Source of the DNA: Lunularia cruciata
Lineage: Eukaryota; Streptophyta; Marchantiopsida; Lunulariales; Lunulariaceae
Assembly: GCA_948567375.1 (NCBI GenBank)
Contig: OX419762.1
Span: 17,490,001-17,554,000, forward strand
DNA length: 64,000 nucleotides
Direction: 5' to 3'
The position numbers and the translations under genes were made by a program. The notes beneath the pieces are model-generated. The model saw nothing but the letters and a program-made list of their open reading frames with translations. It was not told where the DNA came from and did not search any database. Numbering within the stretch: position 1 is the stretch's first letter; every line of letters starts with the position of its first letter. This document shows positions 1-12,679 of this stretch, piece by piece.

Positions 1-1778
1 TTGCCAGCTTGCTGGTTTCCCAACTCGGTCGTAGCAGTACGTAATCGGAAAGGTCGAGGACTGCGAGACAGAAGAATAGCCACACCTACGAGTCGAGTCG
101 TTCATTTGCCCTCTTCCGCGGCCTCAGCAGCCAGCCCTGGCCATTCGTTTGCTGTGTTTCGAGTTTCCTTCGCCTGATTGTTTCTGCGGCGTGTGATCCT
201 GTGATCATCCAAAGAAGCAGCTACCATATCACTTGTGTTCAAATTCTCCTATCCTCTCGGAACCGCTGCCTGTCCCTGCGAGTTGCCGGCCTGCTTTTTC
301 GGAGAGAACAGTCCGTCCCTTGGAGCTCTCCGTTTCTGCTCCGAGGACAGTGCCAGTGTTGCGTGCGCCGTAGGTGAAGGGTCCCAGGCAACCTCGCAGC
401 CTTCCCGTCGGCATCTGGAGATAGTATATCATCTCCCTTTACCTCAGCGGAAAATAACCTCCTCAAAACCCCCTCACATTTTTGCGAGTATTTATATCCC
501 TGTGTCCCCCGTCGCACTTTCACCATATCACATCACATCATAATACTAAGCTTCTCCTGCTTCACCTGTCTCACATCTGCCATCTTGTGTTTTATTCACA
601 TGTTACTTGTATTGAATTTGGCGACTGACGTCATTGAGAACACATTATTATTCTCACACGCGAACTACAGGTTCGCCACACTCTGGTGATTCTCTTCAAT
701 CAACTTTGGTTGGGGTTCAAAGTTACCTATCTGGTCACTTCTATTGTCGCCACAGTTCTTGCCAGGTCTTCCCTGGCCAATAGGTCTCCCTCGAACACAC
801 GTATCGGACCTTTAAGATAGGTTTTCATCTGCAACGGGTGCTATGAATCCGGTTACGCCATGTTGTCTGCCCATGGTTCTTCGAGAAAGTGCGCGGCATT
901 GCACAACAATGTCAATGCCGATGAGCGTCGTAAAACGTTTGGTCTAGGTTTCCTTCCTTTTCTCTACCTTGGAGGCGAACGACTGGGGGAGTCGCAGTTG
1001 TGCGACTTGTCAACTACATTTTTGCAGCTCTTTCCCAGCTTCCCCCCTTGACCACCACCTTCATCTTGTCTCTTACACCTCGTTATCCTCTTCCGCCCTA
1101 GGCAGCAAGCACTGTTACCTACGGGTTTCCTTCTTTCCCAATCTTCCATAGTGCGGCATTTATGTCTACGTCTTTTGAACAAGCGAAATGAAATGTTTTC
1201 TCTGGGTGTATGGCACCGTAACTGCTTGTCGCTGTTATAGAAAGACTTTGTCTGGAGTTTTAGTTCGCCAGTAGAGGTCGGTTTAAGTCAATACGCACAA
1301 GTACGTAGGTCTTCGTATCAATGTGTAATGTAAACCGTCAGTAACCAATGTGCGTCGAACTTTTAGTCGCCTTATTAGAACAGCCTGTTGGTGGAGGCGC
1401 AGCTCATAGGTCTGCTGCCGTTGTGGTGCATGGATCTTTAATTGACAAGCGAGCGCTGTGGGCGTGTGTTTGTGTTGACCAGATTGCTCAAGGTCACTTG
1501 ATGGGGGTTTCTACACTTAACTCGAACATGGGGGTATCCATGGATCCACACATTTGAGAGGCTTAGGCCCCTGGAGGCTCGAGCACGCTCACCAGTAGAG
1601 TGTGTGAACTCGTGAGCGAGCTCGAGGTGGTACCGTGTGTGAGAGAATTTGAAGGTTCGTTCGGTAGAGTTAAGAAAGAGAAAGCGGCAGTATAGGGCAG
1701 ATGGTAGGCTGCCGTTTCGACCCAGGCAGAGTATTGATATGTAGCAGGAAGGTTAAAGAGTAGGGAGAGGTTTGCAAC
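1..1778 (+). promoter_or_regulatory. Upstream region and probable 5' leader of the ZF-HD gene
   Basis: This stretch precedes the ZF-HD start codon. Its base composition is close to that of the gene and differs sharply from the AT-rich repeats further right. It has pyrimidine-rich segments, a TATA-like run (TATTTATAT) near 488, and a GC-rich inverted repeat at 1578-1626. Several short open frames occur on both strands, but none shows a recognisable domain. I infer promoter plus 5' untranslated leader. The transcription start, and whether a leader intron exists, cannot be fixed from sequence alone. Confidence 0.45.
1578..1626 (+). promoter_or_regulatory. GC-rich hairpin in the ZF-HD leader
   Basis: The left arm (1578-1592, CTCGAGCACGCTCAC) pairs with the right arm (1612-1626) at 14 of 15 positions across a 19-base loop. 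If the leader is transcribed from upstream, the RNA would hold a stable stem about 150 nt before the ATG. Such a stem could affect scanning or bind a factor, but that is inference. It could also be a chance palindrome built around two CTCGAG sites. Confidence 0.4.
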
Positions 1779-2489
1779 ATGGATTTGGGAGCACATGAAG
1801 GAGATCTTCAGATGCCGATGTCAGGTGGCTACGCTGGCCATCACGAGTCTTCGAAGATGAAGTTGCTGACCAGCGGCAACGGCACCGGCATGGAGGATAT
1901 CCGACCTCTGGAAGTTAAGCCCAAGAAGATTATCAAATACAGAGAATGCCTCAAAAACCATGCTGCCAGCATTGGGGGCCACGCCATTGATGGATGCGGG
2001 GAATTTATGCCCAGCGGGGAAGAAGGAACTTTGGACGCGCTCAAGTGTGCGGCATGTGATTGCCATCGGAACTTTCACAGAAGAGAAGTGGAGGGTGAAC
2101 CCTCCTGCGATTGTCATCATGTTCGTAAGGAGAGGAAGAGAGGGACACCCGGAGCAATGCCGCACACTCCCTTGGCACTTCCAGCAACTACTGTCATCGC
2201 TCGGCCTGCTGCACCGATGATAATGGCATTGAACACCGTACCCACGGACTCAGATGATCAGGATGGAGGTGTTGGAGGACCGGCATCAGCGATGAAGAAG
2301 CGATTTCGTACCAAGTTTTCAGCAGAGCAGAAGGAGAAGATGTGTTCCTTTGCGGACAAGTTGGGGTGGAAGATACAAAAGCACGATGAGGCGGCAGTGC
2401 AGGCATTCTGTGCTGATATTGGCGTGAAGCGGCACGTCCTCAAAGTCTGGATGCATAATAATAAGCACACATTGGGCAAAAAGCTATAG
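1779..2489 (+). CDS. Zinc-finger homeodomain (ZF-HD) transcription factor
   Basis: A complete 236-residue protein in one exon; ZF-HD genes are typically intronless. Residues about 53-104 form the ZF-HD dimerisation zinc finger, with the signature [20 protein letters not shown], then [11 protein letters not shown] and [15 protein letters not shown]. Residues about 173-235 form the homeodomain, ending in the recognition-helix motif KVWMHNNKH. The linker between them is low complexity with an acidic patch (DSDDQDGG, residues 157-164). The family consists of nuclear DNA-binding proteins that homo- and heterodimerise through the zinc finger and regulate development and stress genes. The ATG at 1779 opens the only frame covering both domains and nothing upstream extends it plausibly. 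The [16 protein letters not shown] wording resembles non-seed-plant members from memory. It is the only clearly intact cellular gene here. The exact orthologue is not assigned, so no symbol is given. Confidence 0.96.
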   Translation: MDLGAHEGDLQMPMSGGYAGHHESSKMKLLTSGNGTGMEDIRPLEVKPKKIIKYRECLKNHAASIGGHAIDGCGEFMPSGEEGTLDALKCAACDCHRNFHRREVEGEPSCDCHHVRKERKRGTPGAMPHTPLALPATTVIARPAAPMIMALNTVPTDSDDQDGGVGGPASAMKKRFRTKFSAEQKEKMCSFADKLGWKIQKHDEAAVQAFCADIGVKRHVLKVWMHNNKHTLGKKL

Positions 2490-2640
2490 TTCCTTTTGCC
2501 CCTTATAGGATTGCAGGGCCCTAAGTCATTTCTCCAATGCCCGGCAGGCAATGTGCTCACCGGGAGGCCTTGTAAGTTACAGCTAATAAAATCTATATAT
2601 GTTGCTACGCTTCTGTTATGATCAGTAGATAGATTAGGCA
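2490..2640 (+). terminator. 3' untranslated region with poly(A) signal
   Basis: A canonical AATAAA lies at 2585-2590, about 95 bases after the ZF-HD stop, followed by a T/A-rich stretch. This is the most likely 3' end-forming signal for the gene. The exact cleavage site is inferred, not seen. Confidence 0.55.
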
Positions 2641-4451
2641 CTCCTTCTCTCTATGTACGTAGCAGAATGCTATGGAGGTTCTTTCTCCTGCAGGCTGCAA
2701 TTTGACAGCTTGAAAGGTGATCATCATTTGTTTGTAAACTAATGTTGCCCTTGTTGTAATTGCCATCTATCAATCATTAGAATGAGTGAGAGCTAGCGGG
2801 CATCCATCTCACATTCTTGTAGATAACAGCCGGCAATTCTACCCGCACGCACCAGTAGTATTGTACAAGTGAGTCCTCTGTATGAAAATGGTCCGGGAGG
2901 GGCAGCATGCTTTCGATGAATTACGGATCCAGTCGATCAAAATCTGTTTTTCCTTTTTCGAGTGATGCACAGTACACCTGCATGTTTCAAGTCGGGGCAG
3001 CGTCGATCAACGTCACCACAAAGAATATCATCACGTTAAGCTGAGCGATCGGTGTTTTAACTTCAATTTTCACCGACTTGATTGTGTTCTAGGTGCTCAC
3101 TGAATTTGAGCGTTGCTCGAAGTCTAGGTGAATCTGTCCTGCTGGATTTTCACTGCTGCACCCACTCCACTCACCGTCGTTTCTTGGTACATGGTGTGAT
3201 TCCGTTTTCATCTGTTACCTCCACCCACCAATTTGGAGTTGCTCAAAATTCCTGTGCCTCGGGCTCCGTGTGTCGAATAACTAACTCATTCAAAACCTGA
3301 TGAGTTTTTCAATGAACATACTGTTAGGTGCTGGGCGATTCAAGTGTATTTCCACTCGGCCTCCAGTCTTGATCACACTTTATTGAGAAAGCGCGTCTCG
3401 AGATTTTTATCTGTCTATATTCAGATGCCTTTGCAAAGTCGACAGTTTCAGCTCCATTTTGAAAGAGAGGGTTTGAACTAGGTAGAGAAGAGAGGCTTTC
3501 AAGTTGAGACTCCTTCACTGCGATCTTTTTTGGCGTCCGTGAGATTGAAATTCTAACTTCATCGGCAACTATGAAAATGTCAATGTCTGTCAGTGTGTTT
3601 AACGTGGCTTTGAATCTCGGACGTACGCATGAGCCCTCCTTCCTGACTATGTTCCAACGGGCACTTTTACATTCGGTCTCATCTGTCACATTACCCGTGA
3701 AGAAGAAAGAAGAAGCATAGTCTTAAGTGCGTGCCGAAGAAAACTGAGGTCCTGGAGAAGAAGGCTAAGAAAGTTATCGACGATGCTAACCCATGAATGG
3801 AAAGCGAAGAAGTAAAGACTGTAGAATTTGTGTGATGGACTTTCTTTTTGTTATCTATCTAGTTCCCCTTTGTCGCAGATACCTTGACCACATGAGCGCA
3901 GGCTGAGGAGAGGCGTCATGAGGAAGAGGAGGCCTAGACCCCATAGCTTGTTATTTAGACTAGCTCGATCATGTATCGATGTCTACGGGAAAAGTCTTTC
4001 AGGTGTGACGACTGGGACCTTTATCTCGCTTTATCAAAAGTAGGATACGGTGTATCGGCTTCGTCCATGTGTTTTCCGGACCTGACAGAAGCAGCCGCTG
4101 CATCCAGTGAAGTATACGGTGAATCAAAGAATATGAATGGCCAGTATACTCTCCTCGCTTAAGCTTAGATTATGGATTGTGTCTGTCGGGTGGGTGTAGA
4201 TGGATGGACGGATTGATGGACCGATCCCCGTCTCCACTCTTGGTAAGCAATCCGAGGTGGGTAGATGAACGTTCGCAGTTGCAGCAGCAGGGTTGTTTTC
4301 CGTGATAGTGATGGACACCAGCTGTAGGAATACAATTTGGTCCAATACCGTAGTATCGGGTTGTCAGAAGAACCTTCTTCACCTAGGGCTGATTGGGTCG
4401 AATAATGGTCAACTCAGCGCGGGCAGATAACCACGTCACAACCAATATCAT

Positions 4452-4465
4452 CCCCCCCCCCCCCC
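4452..4465 (+). repeat. Homopolymer C14 run
   Basis: Fourteen consecutive cytosines flanked by unique sequence. Its length is likely variable between individuals and may include sequencing error. Confidence 0.9.
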
Positions 4466-6934
4466 ACTGACATAAAACTTCTCATCCGTCCCTCACTCCT
4501 CCCCGCAATTCGTACAAGTTATCGGAATCTGCTTCTTCTGCTTCTTCTGCTGCTGCCTAGTCTACCATGCACTGCATACTTTGCCTGCCTCCTGCACAGC
4601 TCTCAACATGCAATGCAGCTGTATGCAAAATCACAACCCAGAAAGAGTGCGAGCCTCATAATGGCCCCTGCCTATGAATTTCGCCGCTCGGACAGGCCGC
4701 CATGTCTGGGAGTTCATCACCCTCCCATGATCAGATCCATCACTAGCAGCAGCAGCAGTGGCTGTAGCTTGAGCTTGATTGCGAGTGTTCGGATCCAAGG
4801 GAGAAGATAGTAGCTTCGAGAGCAACGAACCTAATGAGGTTACAGTTTATCATATTGGTTTATCTAACTATCAGTCTATCTATACATCTAGACATCGGTC
4901 TATCTTGGTGGTTCCCAGTACTCGAGTGAAATTTCAGCTCAACCAGTAATTACTATCTCGTATGTAGCGGCAGTCACGGTTAACATAGATCCCGCCACTG
5001 ATGACCAGTACCTCAGAAGATTATGTGCTTTTGACAGTTTTTCCAGATCAAAGGAGGTAGGATATTGCAACGAGAAAAGCAGACCAACGGCTCTTTTCCT
5101 ATCTCCTCATCCTGCTGCGGCTACTGCTGCATGCAGTCAGTCTCTCATTCGTTGCCTTTCAGTGCTCTCAACATTGCTTTTGATGATCTCCATCGTTCGT
5201 CACTTCTTGTAAGTCGCTGGATTCATTTCAAAAGCCTCCTCTTCAGTTTAGATCCCGCCATGTTCTCAATCATTTGAACCAAGTGTTTGTTCCATTCTAA
5301 ACCTTCTGTGTACATGCATCGAGCACATCATCACCTCACTGCCAGGACCACTTAGGTCAAATAAGTCACCAGGTGCAGTATTGTCTAATTCAGCACCTCC
5401 AAAATTTCAACCAGCTTAGAGATCTTTAGATGCTCCTGTTTTTGTCAACTCATTCATTCATCCAGTTTACGTGAGCCGTCCATTCATTTGTTCGTCGTAG
5501 TCCTCAGGAAATGTAATGCCGCTTTTCATTAAAGAGCATCGCTCAGCAGAAAGAGGCATGTATCTTAAATTAATGCTTATATGCCACAAAACACTGTAAA
5601 AAATCCTCTTAGTTAGATCACCAGTCGACAATGTGTGGAGTGCTTTAATTAAATTCTATCCCTGTGGGTATGTCCGACTGACTGAAAGGAGATCCAAAAA
5701 GTGACATGATAGGAGGAGGAGGGCGTTCTTATGTATGACATTGTAACTGGGCTGGCGTCTGATAAGGTCGTCAAATCCTCGTGCAGATTCAAGAACGTAC
5801 TTATCAATCAGGTGAGCGGGTCGGACTGCCATTGATTATCATGGCGTTGTAATCTCGTCTATCGAGGGTGGCCAGGTTCCAATATAACGTCCACTGCAGC
5901 TGTGCAACGTCTGCCATGAGCTATTAGCTTGCGGTCAAGAAACGCTCAAAAGAACCGAGGAACTCGACTAGCTATAGCTACTTCGAAGATCGATAGGAGT
6001 AAGTCGATCGAGATCAAGATCTACGCAACATCATCTCGTGTGACTATCGGTGATTTGCCATTATGTGTTGGTAATATATTTAAATTCCGGAAAGTCTCAC
6101 AGCACCAATATTGAGCTGCCACCTGATCGGACTTGCCAATAATTGGCACCGTGGCCACGACCCAAAGTTCTCGGAAAGACTTTCCTTGCCTTGTACTACT
6201 GTGTATATGCTGGCTGAATCAATACTGGGTGGTGGTAATTATGAGCTAATTCAGTGTCAGGACCTTGCGGTAAGAGAGAGAGTGTTTGAGAGAGATGCCA
6301 TGGCTTGCACTGGCCCCGTAAATAGGTCGTAGAGAGCACGTCACTCAGCGCACAGTTGTTGTTTACATGCTGTTTAGCACGTAAAGTAAGATCGACCTGG
6401 TACCTTTTGAAGGAAAATTTATAATACTAATTCCCTCATGACCCTCAAAAGAGAGGAAACAAAACAGACAGATTAGAGACAATTACGGACGCAAATTAAC
6501 ATTGTCAAATGGAATTGGCCCCACGAATCAGCAGCACTTGGTCACTCTCTACTTCCTCAGCTGGAGGTAACGTTGAGAATGAGCTAATGGAACTCATAGG
6601 GAAGAAGAATCCCAATGACAACTGGCGAAATTAATTAGATCAGAGAACACAGTGTTCATATTTGGCTGTTGTCAGTTACGGGGTGGGGGTGTACATGTTT
6701 TCATGCACAAAGGTGCATGGAAACATAAGTAGCGAACGCTTGAACCGGCACATTTATCGAGAGTGAAGTTACGGTGAATTGACGACACATTGCATTGCTG
6801 TTGGGAATAAGAGAGATTGCTTTTCCCATGACAAGGGAAGTGGACCGAGAATTAACCACTGTTGTTTCCCGAGAGGAAACGTACAGAGTCTTGCTTTTGA
6901 ATCACTGTTGTATTCTGGCAATGAACGTTTACAC

Positions 6935-6966
6935 AGAGAGAGAGAGAACGAGAGAGACAGAGAGAG
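6935..6966 (+). repeat. GA-rich microsatellite
   Basis: An interrupted (GA)n tract of about 32 bp. Plant GAGA-type tracts can bind BPC proteins, but nothing else here points to a promoter. Confidence 0.8.
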
Positions 6967-7900
6967 GTGTAATCGATGCAGTGAGAGCTCCATTACTTAT
7001 TTGTTCAAACTCGTTTTGTAAACTATTTAAAGCCTGTCGGGGCTGGGACTTGCATTTCTGCGCGCTGCATGGTACTTTAGAATGCAACACTAGAGGACAT
7101 TTGCACTGTTCTTCCTCCTCGTTCTCCTGTTTCTGCTGCTGCTGCTGCCGCTGTTAGAAGGTAACTACTAACAAACTCCCATTGATCCTTCCACGAAATG
7201 ATGCTTCTGTCTGGTCGCTGACCTGCAAAGAGATTTCTATGCAGCTTTAGTTTACTGCGGACGAGCATTTATACCTTCAATGCACTGACACCCGAGTATT
7301 GCATGCTCTTCCGGAGCATTGACAAGCACGTGTTGGGAGGATAAACTAGGCACACAGTACAGTACTCTTAATCCTTAACACGATTTTGAGCATTTCCAGC
7401 TTTCCAGATAGCCAAAAGAATTTCCTGGACGATGGCGAGCGATTCTCTGGTCTGAGAATGTTCCGATCGTGGACGAAAACTCGAGATCCTACAACATGGC
7501 TGGAAACTTCTACCGACTTGGTGGCCTTTTCATATACAGTATCCTACTCGAAATTCAACTCCTCATGATATCTCGCGCACTTTCTTTCGAGAGCAGCATC
7601 TCGGTCATGGGTTCTTGTCACCAACAAATGTCCAACAAGCATATCAACAGGTGCAGAAACTTGGGTTTATGCTGATAGTACGTATACAGTACACAATCCT
7701 ACATTCATTTCAATTCCCAGACGAGCCCCTCTTCCAGCAACTGTAGCTAGTTATGATCTGTACCACGCAAGGTTCATCTCTTCTCAGACTTGAAATTCTT
7801 CTGGTTAACTCTATTCTCTTGTGAGATCCACACGTTGACATCGAGATCAGTTTTCCATCCAAACGAGATAAACTTTTCTTAATCCTGTTATTTCAATTTC

Positions 7901-10747
7901 GAGTTGAGTAATTTGTATTTTAAGGAATAAATGATCATTCATTATACCACATGAAGTTGAAAACAAAGCAGATAGTCTTTCGGAATAGTTGTGTGTCTGA
8001 ATCTCTATGTAAAATCTCTTACTTACGTTGGATTATTATTATGCTCATCTAGATCTTTGTCCAAGATGGATCAGAAATATTTAAGTGAATTAAAAATTGA
8101 TACATGAAAAGATAGGATTTTCATTGAAGCAAATCCAAAAGATAACTAAAAGCACCTTACTTCAATGGGGTTTGGACATCGAAGAGTTAACTGGAAATAA
8201 TCAACTGCCTTGCTGACCAATTAGTTCAAACTTGATTGCCCTCTAAATATGGGTAGGTGGTTCAGATGCCTTCAGAATTAGGAGCATCAACTAGCCTCAA
8301 CTAAGCTAGTTGAGGTTTAAATATCTTTAGCGGGGCTAGTTGATTCGAAGGTAGTATCAGCAAGATTTACTGAAGCTTATTATTTACTTAACAAGACTAG
8401 TTAAAGCTAAGTTTAGCCAAATTTAGGCTAAGCTAAATGATAATAAGTTGATTTATTATGTAATGACTTTCCATAAAAAAAAATTAAAAAAATGATTCAA
8501 TATGCCATTCATTATGTGACATTTGTATAAACATCATCAATAGTTATGTGATGCAACTTAGCAGAATTGTGTTGGAAAGTGAATTTGGAAAAAAAAATTG
8601 CACAGAAAACAAATGATTTATAAAATTTGTAACAAATAAAGTCAAAAACCACTAGGGCTATAAGATAGAAAAGATAGAAAAGAAAATAATGAGCACATGG
8701 GTTCTTAATATAATTTTTTTAAAGACGGGAAAGAAATATTTACCTCAGATGCTCCAAGTTTTTGAAAGTTTTTGGTTATGGAAAATTTGAGCAATATTTT
8801 CTCTTCAAAATTAGGTCTTCAAAAAGGAGACAAGATGGGATTTAGTTTAGATGGTAGTATTTTAGTTCATAGAAATATTTCTAAGTGAACTTATTCTTTA
8901 GGAAATAATTAGATAACTTGATTGATCTTGTTAGAAGAGAAAGTTTGTAGTTCAAATAAATGTCTTGACCGGCCTCAGTCATGTTGAGTTGACTCTCAAT
9001 GATTGCCTACAATTTTTTTGAATCATATCACGAGCAAATGCTACATGTAGAAGTATACCACCTATAATTACTACCTTTACTAATCAAGAAGTATATAATT
9101 ACTACAAATCAAATTTTGTATATGATTCTTATAATATTCTATATTGCATTAGATTCGTGAATTTGATGGATCATGTTTGCAAAGTTAAGATATCTTGCAA
9201 CAATTATATGTTACATGATGTGCAACAATCAGGCTTGGTTGAAATAAAACCAAAATTTACAAACCTTTGTGTTAACAAGAGTAAACTACATTCATGTCCA
9301 AACAACATTATAATAAAATCTTGTGTACTTTTTTATTAAAATTACAGTCTTATCTTATCTTGGCACTAAATTGATGTTACCTTAATATTAAGTTGCTCCT
9401 TAATATTTAAAGCTGTTGTGCACCTAATTTTGAACCAAAATTTTAATTTATATGATATAAATTTTAAAATTAAAATTTAGATGTAGCACAAGGAAGAAAA
9501 AAACCAAGAAGTAAGTATGATACTAGGAAATAATTAAATTTTAGAAAATTTAACATTTACAAAATTAGACAAATTATCAGATTATAGTTAAGAAGAACCT
9601 TTAGAACTTGCAATTTTAATCTAAAGGTGCTAGCATTTGGATGGTGGAGAGATGTACATGGAAAAATTCTGATGGTGCCAAATAGGCATTATAAAATCTA
9701 AAAGAAGGATTTTGGTGAGTAACAATTGGAATTAAAAAAGCCTTATCATCAAAAGGGGTGATTTTGTAATCTTCATTACTATGTAATAAGATTTGATTGG
9801 TTAAATGGATTCCATAGGACAAGATTGAAGCTAAGTAGATTAAAGATAATCAAAATAATAATCATATTTGCAAGAAGATTGCCAATCTAGTACATTTGGA
9901 AGAAGACACATGAAAAAAATGAACGAAAGACTATAATCAAATCAAGGAGGCTAAAGCAAGTGATGAGCAACTAAGCTAATGCAATCAATTATAAGGCTTC
10001 CATTCTCCTTGCAAATCCATTTCTATTTTAGCCAATAGTAAGTATTATTGTGAACAAGGAGAAATAAGTGCAATTTATGTTTTGAGTATTGTCTGCTAGC
10101 AAATGGGATTGTGTATGATTCAAACATGGTGGAGTAAAGAAACATTAACAAGCTTGCAAGATACCTCAATCTTCTTGTTACAGCTAAATACACAATTATA
10201 GAGGTTAAGTATGTTTTTTCTAAGCCTCTTATTACATCTTGCTAGAATGCATTGAATTGATTGAGTAGGTCTATGTGAGAAAAATTTGTGTACCTAGTAC
10301 TATCAGGGCTACAAATGTGAGTAGATGTAGGTACAATGGTAGAAAAATTAAAAGCTAAAACTACTAGGATAACACAAGTAAGGCCAATAGGATGCTTAGA
10401 GAGTAGCAAACATATGCATTAGAAAACTTGAGGCAACACTACGTAGTTTGATAAGTTAGATAAGAAGTCAAGGAAGGAGTCTACAAAAATCTGTACAGAA
10501 TTTGGAGCATCTCCATATGGTTATCATACGGTGTATCAAGTTGTATGCTTGGATACCACTGGATGGTATAGTATTGTAGAAGGATAAGCTGGCATAACAA
10601 AGCTCACAACTTGCATGACTATTATTGATTTATTGGAGCTAACTCAAAAGCAACAAAGGATATCATATTAAGTAGGTTCCTTTATTCTAGGCTTTACTTG
10701 GCATGGGTGTCAACTCTAAGATAATAAAATAGAATAAGGAGATGAGC
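7901..10747. other. AT-rich repeat-derived DNA, no gene seen
   Basis: Composition drops abruptly to very AT-rich near 7900 and the sequence has no credible long frame. It includes a cluster of short palindromes at about 8285-8450, for example a 9-bp perfect stem at 8295-8315 (CCTCAACTA, loop AGC, TAGTTGAGG) and a looser outer inverted repeat around CTTATTATTTA. It is probably decayed transposable-element sequence. No family could be assigned. Confidence 0.4.
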
Positions 10748-10976
10748 ATGTGTGGTTTACCTCATACCCAAGTTATATCTACAAGAAACCAAAAGAGCTA
10801 AAACTTAGATGTTATATCAACTTCTATAACCATACGAGCTCTAAACCTCTCTCTAAACTCTAACATTGAGCTATCTCCAATACTAGCTAAGAAGTGTATT
10901 GTCTACTAAGAGGAACATCCTTGTTTGCTTACTATTTACTTATTTTACTTGCTACTTACTTATTTTATCTGCCTTG
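10748..10976 (+). repeat. Left arm of a long inverted repeat
   Basis: This arm is the reverse complement of 11544-11843, sharing for example AAGAGGAACATCCTTGTTTG with very few mismatches. The left arm lacks about 70-100 bp that the right arm has near its inner end. The arms enclose solo repeat X4. The layout fits a foldback or hairpin-type element, or an inverted duplication, that later received X4 at its centre. Confidence 0.8.
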
Positions 10977-10989
10977 TAGGTAGCTACAA

Positions 10990-11542
10990 TGTCACGCCAT
11001 TTGTAGTGCCGCATCTAGATGCTCGGACATTGGAGTTCTAATGATAGTAGTTAGAGTTATTTTAGCAGTTTCTCATAGACTACTTTCCGACGGTCAGATT
11101 TTGTGTTTGAGGTACTGACTTCACGGTGGGGCCCACCGTCACTTTGCACCATTTGCACCGTCGAGTGTGCCATCAGCCGGACCGTTAGGGTTTTAGAGCT
11201 AGCTCGAGTCCAGGGGGTATAGTTTCGAAGTGAGCTCCAGAGAGCTCACTTCTCTGATGTTGAGCCTTCAAGTTCTTGGCTATGGTGGACAGAGGCCGGC
11301 GAGCGTCACCTGGATTCTCTATGCTTGAGTGGGTGTGGCTTGACTATAATCAGTGCCCAGTTGTTGGCAATTTATAGAGTAACAGATCAAGTACTGATCT
11401 GAGTTGAGTTGAGATGAGAGTGGTAAGCAATCTGATTGTTGCACTTTAGAGTCTATGTATGACTTATGTGTGAGTTGTGTTTCTATAGTTGTATGATGTT
11501 GACAGCGATGTATGTTGTCTAGCGATGTATATACGCATGACA
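10990..11542 (+). mobile_element. X4: solo terminal repeat of family X (order A-B)
   Basis: 553 bp starting TGTCACGCC and ending GCATGACA, flanked on both sides by ACAA (10986-10989 and 11543-11546), a probable 4-bp target-site duplication. The first about 447 bp match the A segment of element X1 in reverse orientation. The last 106 bp (about 11437-11542) match the B segment. In the A1-internal-B1-A2-B2 layout of the family, recombination between A1 and A2 leaves exactly this A-B solo form. It sits between the inverted-repeat arms at 10748-10976 and 11544-11843. Confidence 0.85.
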
Positions 11543-11543
11543 A

Positions 11544-11843
11544 CAAGGCAGATAAAATATCTTCACCTAAAATTAGAAGCATATCTAAAATAAGATATAT
11601 AGGTGAGACATGCTCAAAATTAATTAGTAGTAAGTCAGTAAGTAAAATAAGTAAATAGTAAGTAAACAAGGATGTTCCTCTTAGTAGTACAATACACTTC
11701 TTAGCTAGTATTGGAGATAGCTCAATGTTAGAGTTTAGAGAGAGGTTTAGAGCTCGTATGTTTATAGAAGTTGATATAACATCTAAGTTTTAGCTCTTTT
11801 GGTTTCTTGTGGATATAACTTGGGTATGAGGTAAACCACACAT
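11544..11843 (-). repeat. Right arm of the long inverted repeat
   Basis: Reverse complement of 10748-10976 with an extra internal stretch near its inner end. Similarity stops at 11843, where the flanks on the two sides diverge. No transposase frame is visible in either arm. Confidence 0.8.
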
Positions 11844-12679
11844 CTTTTGTACCGATGAAAAACCTTAGTGTATGACGGGTATGGAGTGTCTTTTTAAGGT
11901 TGAGTCTTTTGTGTCCTCATTGCTAAATTGGAGATTGATACCAAGAAGTGATAATAAAGTGAGGTTCTTGAGTTTTTTGTAGTGTTCTTTCAAGCATTTG
12001 AATGTGTTTTCCTTTGATGATGGAACTTCAAAAAAATCTAGAGTTGACATCTTTATAGTTTTGGTAACCATGGTTACCAGATCAAAGCAACTTGATTTTA
12101 AGTATTTCAAGTTGAAAGGAGCTTGTAGAGTTTATTCCAATAGTATACTTATCCAAAATTGCAATATAATGTTCAAGTTATAGTAGTTTGAAGTCTTGCA
12201 AATTTTTTGATGGGTTTTTTTTGGGAGGTCAAGTTTTGTAATTTTCATATTTATTTTCTTGGAGTTTCTTAGAGTGATATTTTTTGAGCAATTTTATTGA
12301 AAGATTGTTGGAGCAAACAGTTTTAAGAAATTTATTAGAAGTGCAAAGGTGAAATCTATAAAAGTTGTAGTATAGCAATGGAAGTGTGTAACAATGGAGG
12401 TTGTTAATTGGAACCTTGGTTAGGGTTTGATTATAGAGATGGTAGTTGAAAAGGTTTGTTGACCAATAGTTATTCTTTGAAGGTTGTTTATAGGCTTGCT
12501 TAGGAAAACAAAGTTAGTTGGTTTCAATTTTGAAATTGAAAATCCTAGGAAGGTATTGGTTGAGTAGCAATTTATGGAATTGACTTTGGACATCATTTAG
12601 TTGACTTATTATTAAGATAATCCAAGGAGGAATCCAAAACTCAGTTTTCCATGTGTATCTCTCTTTTAGCTATTTTTGA
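11844..12679. other. AT-rich DNA, nothing recognised
   Basis: AT-rich sequence with short frames only (for example 11865-12110 minus). It may be the 5' part of the copia relic that follows, but I cannot support that by motif. Confidence 0.35.

Larger units (their letters stand above)
2641..7900. other. Intergenic DNA, no supported gene
   Basis: Moderate-GC sequence with only short open frames, the longest about 120 codons at 3324-3689 on the minus strand. None has a recognisable domain or a convincing gene structure. It contains simple repeats: a C14 run at 4452-4465, a CTT/CTG-rich tract at 4529-4557, a GA-rich tract at 6935-6966 and a CTG-rich tract at 7133-7153. It may hold the promoter of a distal gene or noncoding RNAs. 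I see no rRNA or tRNA. Confidence 0.5.

Noticed and set aside
235-543. Open frame of 102 codons on the plus strand in the ZF-HD upstream region
   Set aside because: It overlaps frames on the opposite strand, has no domain and reads as low-complexity leader sequence.
1348-1557. Upstream open reading frame of 69 codons before the ZF-HD gene
   Set aside because: It could be a uORF, but there is no proof the leader is transcribed that far, and no conserved peptide is recognisable.
3324-3689. Minus-strand frame of 121 codons
   Set aside because: No domain, no gene-structure signals, and a length expected by chance in moderate-GC DNA.
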